Notes under the pieces: model-generated
Seen by the model: the letters and a program-made list of their open reading frames with translations, nothing else
What the model was told of the DNA's origin: nothing
Database searches by the model: none
Translations under genes and position numbers: made by a program
Assembly (NCBI GenBank): GCA_014382905.1
Contig: JACNIU010000166.1
Span: 1,877-41,473, forward strand
Length of the DNA stretch: 39,597 nucleotides
From: Desulfobacterales bacterium
Lineage (GTDB): Bacteria > Desulfobacterota > DSM-4660 > Desulfatiglandales > Desulfatiglandaceae
Direction of reading: 5' to 3'
Shown here: piece by piece, positions 16,714-24,857 of the stretch
How positions within the stretch are numbered: position 1 is the stretch's first letter
How the letters are laid out: every line of letters begins with the position of its first letter

Positions 16714-16876
16714 TTGATCGTGTCACCTTGTATGATAAGTTATTGCGCCATAACGCAAAACCAAGAAAGGACTTGAGCCCATCCCGTTAAAATAGTATCT
16801 GTTGAATGGCCCCTTAGTAAATAGCAGCAAAGCACCCTCATGGCAATTGTTTTTATGAAATGGAAAGGAGGATTAT

Positions 16877-17347
16877 GTGAAAACGCCTAAATATATCGGT
16901 GTCATTGGTGCGGGAACGTGCCCTGCCAGTACATATAACGTCGCAAGAAATCTCGGTTTTGAGATAGGCAAAAGGGGATGGGCCATTGTCTGTGGCGGAC
17001 TCAAAGGTGTTATGGAGGGAGCTGCAAAGGGATGTCTGGAAGCGGGCGGCATGACGCTGGGAATCCTTCCGGGACTTGATAAGAATTCTGCCAACCCCTA
17101 TATCACGATTCCGATCCCCACAGGTCTGGGTGATGGGCGGAACCTGCTCGTGGTCAGATGTTCCGATGTGCTTGTTGCCGTTACAGGGGGGTATGGGACA
17201 CTTTCGGAAATAGCCCTGGCCCTTAAAGCAAACAGGCCGGTTGTCGGGCTTGAGACCTGGGAAGAAATCCCGGGGGTACACTATGCGCACGATTACCTTG
17301 AAGCCATTCACCTCATCGAGACCCTGCTCCCCCAATCCTCTGACTGA
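16877..17347 (+). CDS. TIGR00725 family protein (LOG/lysine decarboxylase-like fold)
   Basis: A 156-residue nucleotide-binding Rossmann protein of the LOG-like superfamily. The N-terminal IGVIGAGTCP and VCGGLKGVMEGAAKGCLEAGG are typical. The usual PGGxGTxxE catalytic motif reads TGGYGTLSE, so the leading Pro is missing, as is usual in the TIGR00725 branch. The biochemical role of this branch is not known to me. GTG start with GGAGG 4 nt upstream. Its 3' end overlaps the convergent amidohydrolase by 35 nt. Confidence 0.85.
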   Translation: MKTPKYIGVIGAGTCPASTYNVARNLGFEIGKRGWAIVCGGLKGVMEGAAKGCLEAGGMTLGILPGLDKNSANPYITIPIPTGLGDGRNLLVVRCSDVLVAVTGGYGTLSEIALALKANRPVVGLETWEEIPGVHYAHDYLEAIHLIETLLPQSSD

Positions 17348-18665
17348 TCTCCCTCACCTTCCCCATAACCTCATCCGCGTCTACTGTCATAAATTCCTTA
17401 TCCTTCATCAGGACCCTTCCGTTTACAATGACGTCCTTCACATCGCCGCCATTGGCAGAATAGACCAAGGCGGATACAGGGTCGTATACGGGGCAGAGGT
17501 GGGGACTTTTGAGGTCGACCACGATAATATCAGCTCTTTTGCCCTGCTCAAGGGTTCCTATCTCCTTTTCAAGGCCCAGAACGGCGGCGCCGCCGACCGT
17601 AGCCATCCTGAGTGTAACGCCCGCATTGAGGCTCATCGGATTCCGATCAAAGACCTTGGCTAATTTGGTTGCAGTATCCATTTCGCAAAAAAGATCGAGA
17701 TTGTTGTTGGACGAGCACCCATCCGTGCCCAACCCTACGGTCAGGCCGATTTCTATCATCTGGGATATTTCGGCCACGCCCGACCCTAATTTCATGTTAC
17801 TTTCGGGAACATGTGCGATTTTCGCCCCTTTTTCTTTAAGACGTGCCATCTCACTGCTGTCCAGGTGCACCCCGTGGGCCGCAATCAAAGAACCGTCTAC
17901 GAGGCCCAATCGATCTAAGTAGGGAACCGGCCTTGTGCCGTAGCGCTTGATGATCTCATTCACTTCTTCAACGGTCTCGGAAAGATGGATCTGAAGGGGT
18001 AGCTGGTGCTCTTTAGATATTTCCCATGCGTTTCTCAGGGTTTGCCCAGAACAGGTCAGAGGGCTGTGACAAAAAATTCCTGGAATGACACGGTCGGAAA
18101 ATCCAAGCCACCTTTCTATGAATTCCTTGGCAATCCGGATATTCTCCCTGGGGTCAGGGATGCCGGGGGCAGGGAAATCGATAACGCCCTGGGCAATAAG
18201 TCCCCTGAGTCCGGCAGCATGTGCAGCACGAATCGTCTGGTCCTGAAAAAAATATCCATCCGCAAAACAGGTGGTCCCCGACGCTATCATTTCGAGACAC
18301 CCGAGAAGTGCCCCCCAGTAAACCGTTTCCGGGGTCAGAAATTTAGCCTCTGCAGGGAAGATCTTTTTAAGAAGCCACTGCTTCAAAGGAAGGTCGTCGG
18401 CCATTCCTCTGAAAAGTGTCATGGCCGCGTGGGTGTGGACATTGATCAGTCCCGGCATGATAATGGCATCGTGGGCGTCTATGATTTCAAACTGGCCGTC
18501 TAAAGGGATTCTCACTTCTTCGACCTTGCCGATACCGATTATTCGTCCGTTGGACACAAGGACTCTCGCCTTCGGGATCGGCGCCTCGCCATTTACCATG
18601 GTAATAGCGACACCCCCTTCGATCAAGAGGTCCGGCATCTGGCGCCCGATGGCATTTTTCCCCAT
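17313..18665 (-). CDS. Amidohydrolase, MTA/SAH deaminase-like (MtaD/SsnA family)
   Basis: Zinc/iron hydrolase expected to deaminate S-adenosylhomocysteine or methylthioadenosine; exact substrate inferred. Metal ligands: NVHTHAAM (His77, His79), IHLSET, AHGVHL and GTDGCSSNNNLD; the EIGTLEQGKRADIIVVD tail is typical. The frame runs open to 18881, but the extra N-terminal residues include the translation of a low-complexity DNA tract and are not family-like. ATG 18665 has GGGAG 6 nt upstream, inside that tract; ATG 18638 is the alternative. About 450 residues. It would remove by-products of SAM-dependent methylation. Confidence 0.87.
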   Translation of the reverse strand: MGKNAIGRQMPDLLIEGGVAITMVNGEAPIPKARVLVSNGRIIGIGKVEEVRIPLDGQFEIIDAHDAIIMPGLINVHTHAAMTLFRGMADDLPLKQWLLKKIFPAEAKFLTPETVYWGALLGCLEMIASGTTCFADGYFFQDQTIRAAHAAGLRGLIAQGVIDFPAPGIPDPRENIRIAKEFIERWLGFSDRVIPGIFCHSPLTCSGQTLRNAWEISKEHQLPLQIHLSETVEEVNEIIKRYGTRPVPYLDRLGLVDGSLIAAHGVHLDSSEMARLKEKGAKIAHVPESNMKLGSGVAEISQMIEIGLTVGLGTDGCSSNNNLDLFCEMDTATKLAKVFDRNPMSLNAGVTLRMATVGGAAVLGLEKEIGTLEQGKRADIIVVDLKSPHLCPVYDPVSALVYSANGGDVKDVIVNGRVLMKDKEFMTVDADEVMGKVREISQRIGGAGSR

Positions 18666-18738
18666 TCCCAACTCCCCATTCCGTACTCCGAAGTCCAAAT
18701 CCCGACTCCTCACTTCCAACTCTGAACTCCTCGCTTCA
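18661..18738. repeat. Low-complexity tract of GAGTT/GGAGT-type units
   Basis: On the minus strand this is a run of related words (gaggagttcagagttgg, aagtgaggagtcggg, cttcggagtacggaatgg, ggagttggga). Translated it gives SSELEVRSR- and FGVRNGELG-like text, which should not be taken for protein. It sits directly at the amidohydrolase start and supplies its probable Shine-Dalgarno. Confidence 0.6.
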
Positions 18739-18858
18739 GCGTTATTTTTCTTGACACGTCCTGCCTGCTGACAGAAAATAAAAGTTTGTTTTTGGATCTG
18801 GATCTCATCACTAAATTCTAGCGCATTCCGGGTATCTTGTTTATCTAAGGAGTAAATT

Positions 18859-20214
18859 ATGGCTATTGTCGCCCCTTTCAAGGGCCTAATCTATGACTTT
18901 CACCGAATACAAAACCTTTCCTCTCTGGTAGCGCCTCCATACGATGTCATTTCCCAGGAAGAGCAGGATGCATATTATCAGGCAGACCCCCACAATGTCA
19001 TCCGATTAATTTTGGGGAAGAAGAAAATCGGCGACTCGGATTGGGATAACGTTTACACCCGTGCAGCAGATTATTTTCAGAGATGGCAATCTGACAGGAC
19101 CTTTATCCGGACGACTGAACCCTCACTTTACATCACCTCAATGACATACGATCCTGGCACCGGTGACCCTGAAAGGATCCGATGGGGCATCATCGCCTTA
19201 GTGCGGATAGAAGACCAGGGGTCCGGTGTGATTCTGCCCCACGAAAAGACCTTCTCTGCTCACAGGGATGACCGCCTGAAGCTTTACAGGGCGTGTAATG
19301 CCCAGTTCAGCCAGATATTCGGGCTTTATGAGGACCCGGACAACACGATACTGAATGCATGCAGGGAGGCATTGCCCCATACCCCGCAAATGGACTTTAC
19401 CCTTGAGAACGGAACCAGACACCGGTTATGGATACTAAACAGGAAGGCCACGTTCAATAAAGTGTCTGACGCCATGTCGCGTAAATCGATCTTTATTGCC
19501 GATGGGCATCACCGCTATGAAACGTCCCGGAATTACAGGGACATCATGAGGGCCAGGTTCGGGCAAAAACCCGCGAACAGGTCCTATGAATTCGTTATGA
19601 TGTACCTTTCCAACATGAGTGATGAGGGGCTTACCATCCTCCCTTCTCACAGGCTTCTGAAGAAGGTCTCCGGATTTCAGCCCGAGCCTTTCTTTGCAAA
19701 AGTGGGGAAATGGTTTGATATCAAAAAATTTCCATTTACGGGACAGAACATCCCCCAGGAATGCGCTGATCTGAAACAGGGACTTGAACAGGAAGGACAA
19801 CACAGGACAGCCTTTGGTTTGTATATGCATTCCAGTGATCACTATCTTCTGTTTTCGCTCAAACCGGGCGTGAGACCAGAGATGGGCGAAGACCTTCATC
19901 CGTCGCTCAGGAAACTTGACGTCCTCGTTCTTTCCCGGTTTATATTCCAGAAAGGTTTCGGCTTTAGCAAAGACGATCTTGATGATGAAGAGATATTTCA
20001 GTATCAGAGCAACATGTCAGCGGCTGTATCAGAGGTGAAATCAGGAAAATATCAGATGGTGTTTCTACTGAACCCTACAAAGATAGGGCATGTAAAGGAA
20101 GTGGCAGGGAACTCCCTTGTCATGCCGAGGAAATCGACCTATTTTTATCCCAAGGTGTTGACGGGACTGGTATTGAACAAGATAGACCCCTATGAAATCA
20201 TACAGGTCCCCTGA
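18859..20214 (+). CDS. DUF1015 family protein
   Basis: A 451-residue cytoplasmic protein of the conserved DUF1015 family. Signatures: MAIVAPFKGLIYD and VAPPYDVIS at the N-terminus, LPHEKTFSAHRDDRL near residue 125, FIADGHHRYETS near 215, and the C-terminal PKVLTGLVLNK. The acidic and His motifs suggest a metal- or nucleotide-dependent enzyme, but I do not know an established reaction. AAGGAG lies upstream of the ATG. The next gene overlaps by 23 nt, so the two are translated together. Confidence 0.9.
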   Translation: MAIVAPFKGLIYDFHRIQNLSSLVAPPYDVISQEEQDAYYQADPHNVIRLILGKKKIGDSDWDNVYTRAADYFQRWQSDRTFIRTTEPSLYITSMTYDPGTGDPERIRWGIIALVRIEDQGSGVILPHEKTFSAHRDDRLKLYRACNAQFSQIFGLYEDPDNTILNACREALPHTPQMDFTLENGTRHRLWILNRKATFNKVSDAMSRKSIFIADGHHRYETSRNYRDIMRARFGQKPANRSYEFVMMYLSNMSDEGLTILPSHRLLKKVSGFQPEPFFAKVGKWFDIKKFPFTGQNIPQECADLKQGLEQEGQHRTAFGLYMHSSDHYLLFSLKPGVRPEMGEDLHPSLRKLDVLVLSRFIFQKGFGFSKDDLDDEEIFQYQSNMSAAVSEVKSGKYQMVFLLNPTKIGHVKEVAGNSLVMPRKSTYFYPKVLTGLVLNKIDPYEIIQVP

Positions 20215-20920
20215 GATCAAACTGCTCCCTGAGGAGTGTATAGACCGTTTTCTGGAAGGCCGATTGAGACTGATCCAGTCAAAGGGTGGCTACAGGTTTT
20301 CTATCGATGCCATCCTCCTTTCCAAATTTGTGACCATCCGCCCTGGGGATGTCGTGATTGATCTCGGGACAGGGTGCGGGATAATCCCTCTTCTCTTGCT
20401 CCTCACAACACCTGTCAGCCACGTGTTCGGGTTGGAGATCCAGGAAGGATTAGCCTCTCAGGCAGTTCGGAATGCCCTGCTGAACGGAATGAGCAATAAG
20501 ATGGGGATTGTCCTGGGAGATATCAGATTTCCGCCCATGGCCGGTGGATCGGCCGAAGTCGTTATATGCAACCCTCCATATCGCAGGATCAGAAGCGGTC
20601 GTCTCAATCCTGATCCGCGAAAGGCCATCGCAAGACACGAAATCCTAACCTCCATCGATGACATCCTGCGTGCAGCCAGGCATCTGATGAGGAAGAAGGG
20701 GCGGTTTGCCTTGGTCTATCCATCCGTTCGCCTGACAGACATTCTTGTCCGTCTGAGGCGGTTCAACTTAGAGCCCAAACGAATTCAGCTAAATTATCCG
20801 AGTCTGGGATCGGGCGCCAAATTAGCGTTGGTAGAAGCGTCATTGGGAGGAAATCCCGGATTAGAAATCCTCCCTCCCCTCATTGGACAAGGAGATTTCT
20901 CTATCGCGGGCCAACCCTGA
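20192..20920 (+). CDS. TrmN6-like SAM-dependent methyltransferase (tRNA1(Val) A37 N6)
   Basis: A class I Rossmann methyltransferase with motif I DLGTGCGIIPLLL (residues 58-70) and the N6-adenine type catalytic motif NPPY at 127-130. The N-terminal GYRFSIDAILLSKF is the TrmN6/YfiC signature. Length 242 matches. The start overlaps DUF1015 by 23 nt and lacks a clear ribosome-binding site, consistent with coupling. The 3' end overlaps the convergent DciA-like gene by 20 nt. Confidence 0.87.
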   Translation: MKSYRSPEIKLLPEECIDRFLEGRLRLIQSKGGYRFSIDAILLSKFVTIRPGDVVIDLGTGCGIIPLLLLLTTPVSHVFGLEIQEGLASQAVRNALLNGMSNKMGIVLGDIRFPPMAGGSAEVVICNPPYRRIRSGRLNPDPRKAIARHEILTSIDDILRAARHLMRKKGRFALVYPSVRLTDILVRLRRFNLEPKRIQLNYPSLGSGAKLALVEASLGGNPGLEILPPLIGQGDFSIAGQP

Positions 20921-21209
20921 ATTCTATCTTGTCAACAACCTCCCTGCCCAATTTTCTATTTAGTTTTTCCCTTATCGTTGATTCCAGGAACTTGAGTTCC
21001 TGAAGCCAGATCGGATCTGACACAGTGACCATCAAACGCTTCTTCTTGATCTGTGAAGGCCGAGCGCTGTCTGAAATGGTCGGACCCACCACCTCATCCC
21101 ATACCTTCCAGATATCTACGTCATCTGGATTGAAGGGGAGTGTTCCGCCGGTGAAGAGATTGGCGATAATATCCCCTATCGGGGTCATTTCTTTCTGATG
21201 CCTGCCCAT
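20901..21209 (-). CDS. DUF721/DciA-like protein
   Basis: A 102-residue DUF721 protein. The domain holds IWKVWDEVVGPTISDSARPSQIKKKRLMVTV, followed by SDPIWLQELKFLESTIREKLN, the family core. DciA members load the replicative helicase DnaB in bacteria lacking DnaC; a role here is inferred. The TIGR04076 gene upstream ends 1 nt before this start, so the two are one unit. Confidence 0.85.
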   Translation of the reverse strand: MGRHQKEMTPIGDIIANLFTGGTLPFNPDDVDIWKVWDEVVGPTISDSARPSQIKKKRLMVTVSDPIWLQELKFLESTIREKLNRKLGREVVDKIEFRVGPR

Positions 21210-21210
21210 A

Positions 21211-21477
21211 TTATTCGCGTTTTAGACTGAAGACCACCGAGTTGGTGCTGTCAGGGCACTGAAGCTCCTGGATCACGTTAATCCAGTCATCCTCGGGCGT
21301 GTTGCGGCATAAGGCGGTGAGATACGGAACCATTGCCGTCAGGGCGTGCAGGCAGATCCCCTTGGGCTTACCCGCTTCAATCATGGCCATATCCTTGACC
21401 AGAAAATAGTCGCCGACGCCATACCCGGCAGGACATTCTCCCTTAATAGACTTGACTGTGCACCTGATGTTGTACAT
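21211..21477 (-). CDS. TIGR04076 family protein
   Basis: A small protein of 88 residues from ATG 21477, which has GGGAGG upstream; the frame extends to 21579 but that part runs into the repeat element. Pattern: VKSIKGECPAGYGVGDYF, then GKPKGICLHALTAMVPYLTAL, then IQELQCPDS, with five Cys (6, 15, 42, 57, 74) that could bind metal or form a redox site. Function unknown. It is the first gene of the pair with the DciA-like gene. Confidence 0.85.
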   Translation of the reverse strand: MYNIRCTVKSIKGECPAGYGVGDYFLVKDMAMIEAGKPKGICLHALTAMVPYLTALCRNTPEDDWINVIQELQCPDSTNSVVFSLKRE

Positions 21478-21543
21478 ATAAGCCTCCCTTTTTAAATTCT
21501 TGTATCCGTTTAGTGTTTTGAAAACGGTTATGATTAGATTGCC

Positions 21544-21766
21544 GGACCATGAGGGTCTCTTTCCCAAAGGACGTAACAAAAATTCTCAACAGGCGGTAGA
21601 ACGCCCCCTTGACGTTGAATACAGGTTCCGGGCAGGCAGGGGATGTGTCCGTTTAAATGGATACTTTCTCCTGGGGCTGTCCTGTGACAAATATCAAGGC
21701 CTCACTGCCGTTCCTATGAAATGAGGGCCTTATTTACGTCCTTTGGGAAAGAGACCCTCATGGTCC
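21544..21766. mobile_element. MITE-like element, copy 1 (33-bp perfect terminal inverted repeats)
   Basis: The 33-bp ends (21544-21576 and 21734-21766), beginning GGACCATGAGGGTCTC and ending AAAGGACGTAA, are perfectly inverted. The interior of about 157 bp shows no plausible protein. The same element, in opposite orientation, lies at 24585-24808, with interior identity about 80% by eye. It lies 66 nt upstream of the TIGR04076 start and 39 nt past the glycosyltransferase stop. No direct target repeat is evident. A GTTTTGAAAAC / GTTTCAAAC pair sits outside the ends, so the true border may be wider. Confidence 0.85.
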
Positions 21767-21804
21767 TTAGCTTTGTTTCAAACCGCGAAAGTGTTACAAA
21801 TGCT

Positions 21805-22752
21805 TTAACTTTTTTTAACAGGGCTCTCAATAGATGTAAAGGCCTTCTTTATAAAATGCCTTGAAGCCTTAAGTGTACTCCCAAGCAGTTCATGGTCTGC
21901 TTCTTTGCTTTGAATCACACGTACGAAGGGCCCCAGCGGTGCCCATTGAGCCGGATCGCTTTCCCTGAAAAGTGCAACCGTGGGGGTGCAGAACATGGCG
22001 GACAGGTGTGTTATACCGCTGTCGTGGCCCACGCATAAGGCGGCCTTATTGAGTGTCTCCATGAGCTGTTCCTTGTTCGGAGAAGAGAGGATCTGCACGT
22101 CACCAGGGCGAAGGTTATCTCTAAAATATGGATGAAGTCGTTCTTCAGCCGGCCCCAAAAGAATTACAGGTTCCAGATCTCTGAATTCGGTTTCCCGGCA
22201 AATGGTGTCAAACAGATTCAGCCAGAAGTCTGGAGGATGGTTCTTTTCTAAAGAGCCTGATCCCGGGTGGAATATGATCTTGCTCCTCTTCCCTGATCGC
22301 CCCAGTCCTTCCTTCAAACGACCGCTTCTTATAGTCTCGATCGACCTGACAGGATCAACAGGGAGCCCGGCAGATTTCAGGCAGCGTCCCAGGTACTGGG
22401 CCACATGGATATCCTCACCCTTGAGTGGAAAGGACCGGCACAGATGAACAGAGGCGTAGGGCATATAAGATCGCAGGTTACGATAAATGACGCCGCTTTC
22501 ATCACTGAAAAACGCCACTACAACCTCTGCGCCCGACACAGGCAGACGCTTATCGTCCGGCTCATCTGCAAACAATCTGTGCCATCCGGAGGTCTCTAAA
22601 TCCATCGCCTCATGCACATAAGGCCGGATAAATTCGAGGCCAGGCTGCCTCCCCACAAAGGTGATGGCGGCCTTGTCAGAGAGGTCTGAGAGCGCCGGGA
22701 GCAACATAAGGGTGTCTCCCAGGGCGCCGGGCCTGATGATAAGGACGTCCAA
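21805..22752 (-). CDS. Glycosyltransferase family 9 (heptosyltransferase-like)
   Basis: A 315-residue GT-B enzyme of the ADP-heptose:LPS heptosyltransferase family. The N-terminus IIRPGALGDTLMLLPAL, the central IIFHPGSGSLEKNHPP sugar-nucleotide site and the C-terminal CVGHDSGITHLSAMFCTPTVALF are diagnostic. It acts at the cytoplasmic face of the inner membrane in LPS core or glycan assembly; acceptor unknown. The start is TTG, 5 nt after AGGAGG that follows the cupin stop. It is co-transcribed with the cupin gene. Confidence 0.9.
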   Translation of the reverse strand: MDVLIIRPGALGDTLMLLPALSDLSDKAAITFVGRQPGLEFIRPYVHEAMDLETSGWHRLFADEPDDKRLPVSGAEVVVAFFSDESGVIYRNLRSYMPYASVHLCRSFPLKGEDIHVAQYLGRCLKSAGLPVDPVRSIETIRSGRLKEGLGRSGKRSKIIFHPGSGSLEKNHPPDFWLNLFDTICRETEFRDLEPVILLGPAEERLHPYFRDNLRPGDVQILSSPNKEQLMETLNKAALCVGHDSGITHLSAMFCTPTVALFRESDPAQWAPLGPFVRVIQSKEADHELLGSTLKASRHFIKKAFTSIESPVKKS

Positions 22753-22761
22753 AGGATCCTC

Positions 22762-23103
22762 CTACCATGCAGGGGATGCAACAACCAGGATCACACACTC
22801 CTTTTCGCCGTTGTTGAAGAGTGCGTGGCTGGAGCCCACCTGAATCCAGATGGCATCCCCCGGCTTTACCTGCCTTGTCTCATCATCCACCCTCATTTCG
22901 CCCGATCCGTTTAGAACAAAATAGATCTCTTCCATCGGATCCACATGGGACGCAATTTCCTTGCCAGGCTTCAAACTGGCAATCGCCAGAAAACCGATCT
23001 CTTTCAGGGTTCGCCGGTCTAAAATCATCTGGGCAATCGCTCCGCCATGGGCAAGATAGGTGGTTTCCAAAACCTCCTTATCATTAACATTCCGCACAAT
23101 CAT
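22762..23103 (-). CDS. Small single-domain cupin
   Basis: A 113-residue cupin. The barrel motif runs from HVDPMEEIYFVLNGSGEMRVD to KPGDAIWIQVGSSHALFN, with probable metal ligands His53, Glu58/59 and His93. Such proteins bind small sugar-like or acidic ligands or serve as isomerases; no specific function can be given. AAGGAG precedes the ATG by 9 nt. It is divergent from pgk across 147 nt. Confidence 0.88.
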   Translation of the reverse strand: MIVRNVNDKEVLETTYLAHGGAIAQMILDRRTLKEIGFLAIASLKPGKEIASHVDPMEEIYFVLNGSGEMRVDDETRQVKPGDAIWIQVGSSHALFNNGEKECVILVVASPAW

Positions 23104-23250
23104 AATCCGAACTCCTTCTTGCGAAAGTCAAACCACGTATCAAAGTTCAAGAACTATGTTGACTTTTTGTCCCTATTCAGTAAGAGTAAAATTTTCAAGT
23201 GAGACCCTAAGTCGCCTAGATCTTATAATCCAAATCGTGGAGGATTCCAA

Positions 23251-24561
23251 ATGGAAAAGGGCAAGCTGGATCCCCGTCTGAGACTCATACAACAAGCCCC
23301 CATGAAAGGAAAGGTCGTCCTGTTAAGGGTGGATCATAATGTGGTTAAGAAAGGCCAGATTAAAGACCCTTACCGGATTGATGCCACTATAGGCACCCTT
23401 TACGCCATTGCCGCACAAGGGGGGAAGCCTGTCCTGATGACCCATATTGGGAGGCCTAAAGACAAGAAAACCGGAAAGATCGTATGCCGCGAGGACCAGT
23501 CGGTAATCCCCATTGTTCGGTATCTGGAACAGAAGCTGCCCGTCACCATACATGTCCAAGGGTTCCCCATAGATCCTGAAAAGGGGATCATCCATACAGA
23601 CAAATCCATCGGGCCGGCCATTGAAGCGCTGCGAGAGGGGAAGATCGACATGATCTACCTGCCCAATTCACGCTGGTTCCAGGGTGAGCAATCAAAGGGG
23701 CCGGAGAGACAGGATCTGGCGGACGAACTCGGGTCCATTGCGGACATTTATGTCAATGATGCATTCGGTTCCTGGCGCGCCCATGCATCAACTTACGATA
23801 TTTCTCACAGGCTACCCTCCTACGCCGGGATCCTTCTCCAGAAGGAGTTAATGAATCTCCACAGGGTGCTTGAACCTGAAAGGCCATTTATTGCGGTGGT
23901 TGCCGGGGCGAAATACGATACCAAAATCGGCCCGTTAAAGGCCCTTTACAAGAAGGTGGATCACCTGATTTTAGGAGGGCTGATGTATAACACCTTTCTT
24001 TCTGCCAAGTATGGGGCAGAAATTGCCGGCGTCTCAGAGGAAGACAGGGCCCTTGCAATGGAACTTGTAGAATTGGACAGAGACGAGAAAAAGATCCTGG
24101 AAATGCCCTATTTTGTGGAATCGGAGAGGACAGAAGAGAAGGCTGAAGGGCAATATCGAACCATAGGAATCGAAAACCTGAAAGAGCGAGGGAAAATCAA
24201 ATATATCCTCGATATAGATCCCGCGTCTTTTCAGGAACAGAGGGTTGTAGATGCCATCACGACTGCCAGGACCATTTTTGTGAATGCGGTCATGGGACTT
24301 ATGCCCCTCTTTTTTGAGGGTTCCCAGGCCCTGTATCGTCTGATTGCTGAGAATGAAGCTGCGTCCAAGCTTTTTGCCGGCGGAGATACCCTTCAGGAAC
24401 TCCGGAACCTCTGCCCGGGGATCTACATGGCGGGCCTCGACGACCCTGCCACCTACTACTTCACCGGCGGGGGGAGTGTACTTGCGGCCATAGAAGAGGG
24501 AACCCCGTATCACCTCAAACCGGTTGAGGCATTGATGAATGGTATCACTTTAGCTTGTTGA
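23251..24561 (+). CDS. pgk: Divergent phosphoglycerate kinase
   Basis: Catalyses 1,3-bisphosphoglycerate + ADP to 3-phosphoglycerate + ATP. The fold is recognisable but altered: RVDHNV (canonical RVDFNVP) at 26-31, THIGRP (SHLGRP) at 64-69, LPNSRWFQGE (LENVRFxxGE), YVNDAFGSWRAHAS (DAFGTAHRAHAS), VAGAKYDTKIGPL (GGAKVSDKI), VNAVMGLMPLFFEGS (WNGPMGVFE) and FTGGGSVLAAIEEG. Length 436 exceeds the usual ~390-400, with an insertion around 280-315. The bracketed forms are recalled from ordinary bacterial PGKs. GGAGG precedes the ATG. No ordinary pgk is next to gap/tpi here, so this may be the working enzyme or a paralogue. Confidence 0.87.
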   Translation: MEKGKLDPRLRLIQQAPMKGKVVLLRVDHNVVKKGQIKDPYRIDATIGTLYAIAAQGGKPVLMTHIGRPKDKKTGKIVCREDQSVIPIVRYLEQKLPVTIHVQGFPIDPEKGIIHTDKSIGPAIEALREGKIDMIYLPNSRWFQGEQSKGPERQDLADELGSIADIYVNDAFGSWRAHASTYDISHRLPSYAGILLQKELMNLHRVLEPERPFIAVVAGAKYDTKIGPLKALYKKVDHLILGGLMYNTFLSAKYGAEIAGVSEEDRALAMELVELDRDEKKILEMPYFVESERTEEKAEGQYRTIGIENLKERGKIKYILDIDPASFQEQRVVDAITTARTIFVNAVMGLMPLFFEGSQALYRLIAENEAASKLFAGGDTLQELRNLCPGIYMAGLDDPATYYFTGGGSVLAAIEEGTPYHLKPVEALMNGITLAC

Positions 24562-24584
24562 AACAATCATTCGTTTGTTGTCTG

Positions 24585-24808
24585 GGGCCATGAGGGTCTC
24601 TTTCCCAAAGGACGTAAATACGGGGATCGTTTCATAGGAACGGCAGCGAGGCCTTGAAATTCGTCACTGGACAGGCCCCAGAAAAAGGTATTCATTTAAA
24701 CGGACATCGCCGCTGCCTGCCCAGGAACGGTATTGAACGTCAAGGGGGCGTTCTATACGCTCCGGAAAAATTTCGTTACGTCCTTTGGGAAAGAGACCCT
24801 CATGGCCC
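24585..24808. mobile_element. MITE-like element, copy 2, inverted relative to copy 1
   Basis: The 33-bp perfect ends are 24585-24617 and 24776-24808. Reverse-complemented, its interior aligns with copy 1 from AGAACGCCCCCTTGACGTT through GTCCGTTTAAATG to CTGCCGTTCCTATGAAA. The ends differ from copy 1 at one position on both sides, GGGCC...GGCCC instead of GGACC...GGTCC, so pairing is kept. It lies 23 nt after the pgk stop and 49 nt before the formyltransferase start. Confidence 0.85.
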
Positions 24809-24857
24809 TACGCTTTGTCTCAAACGGCTAATCTGTTACCATGAGTGAGGATTCGGC

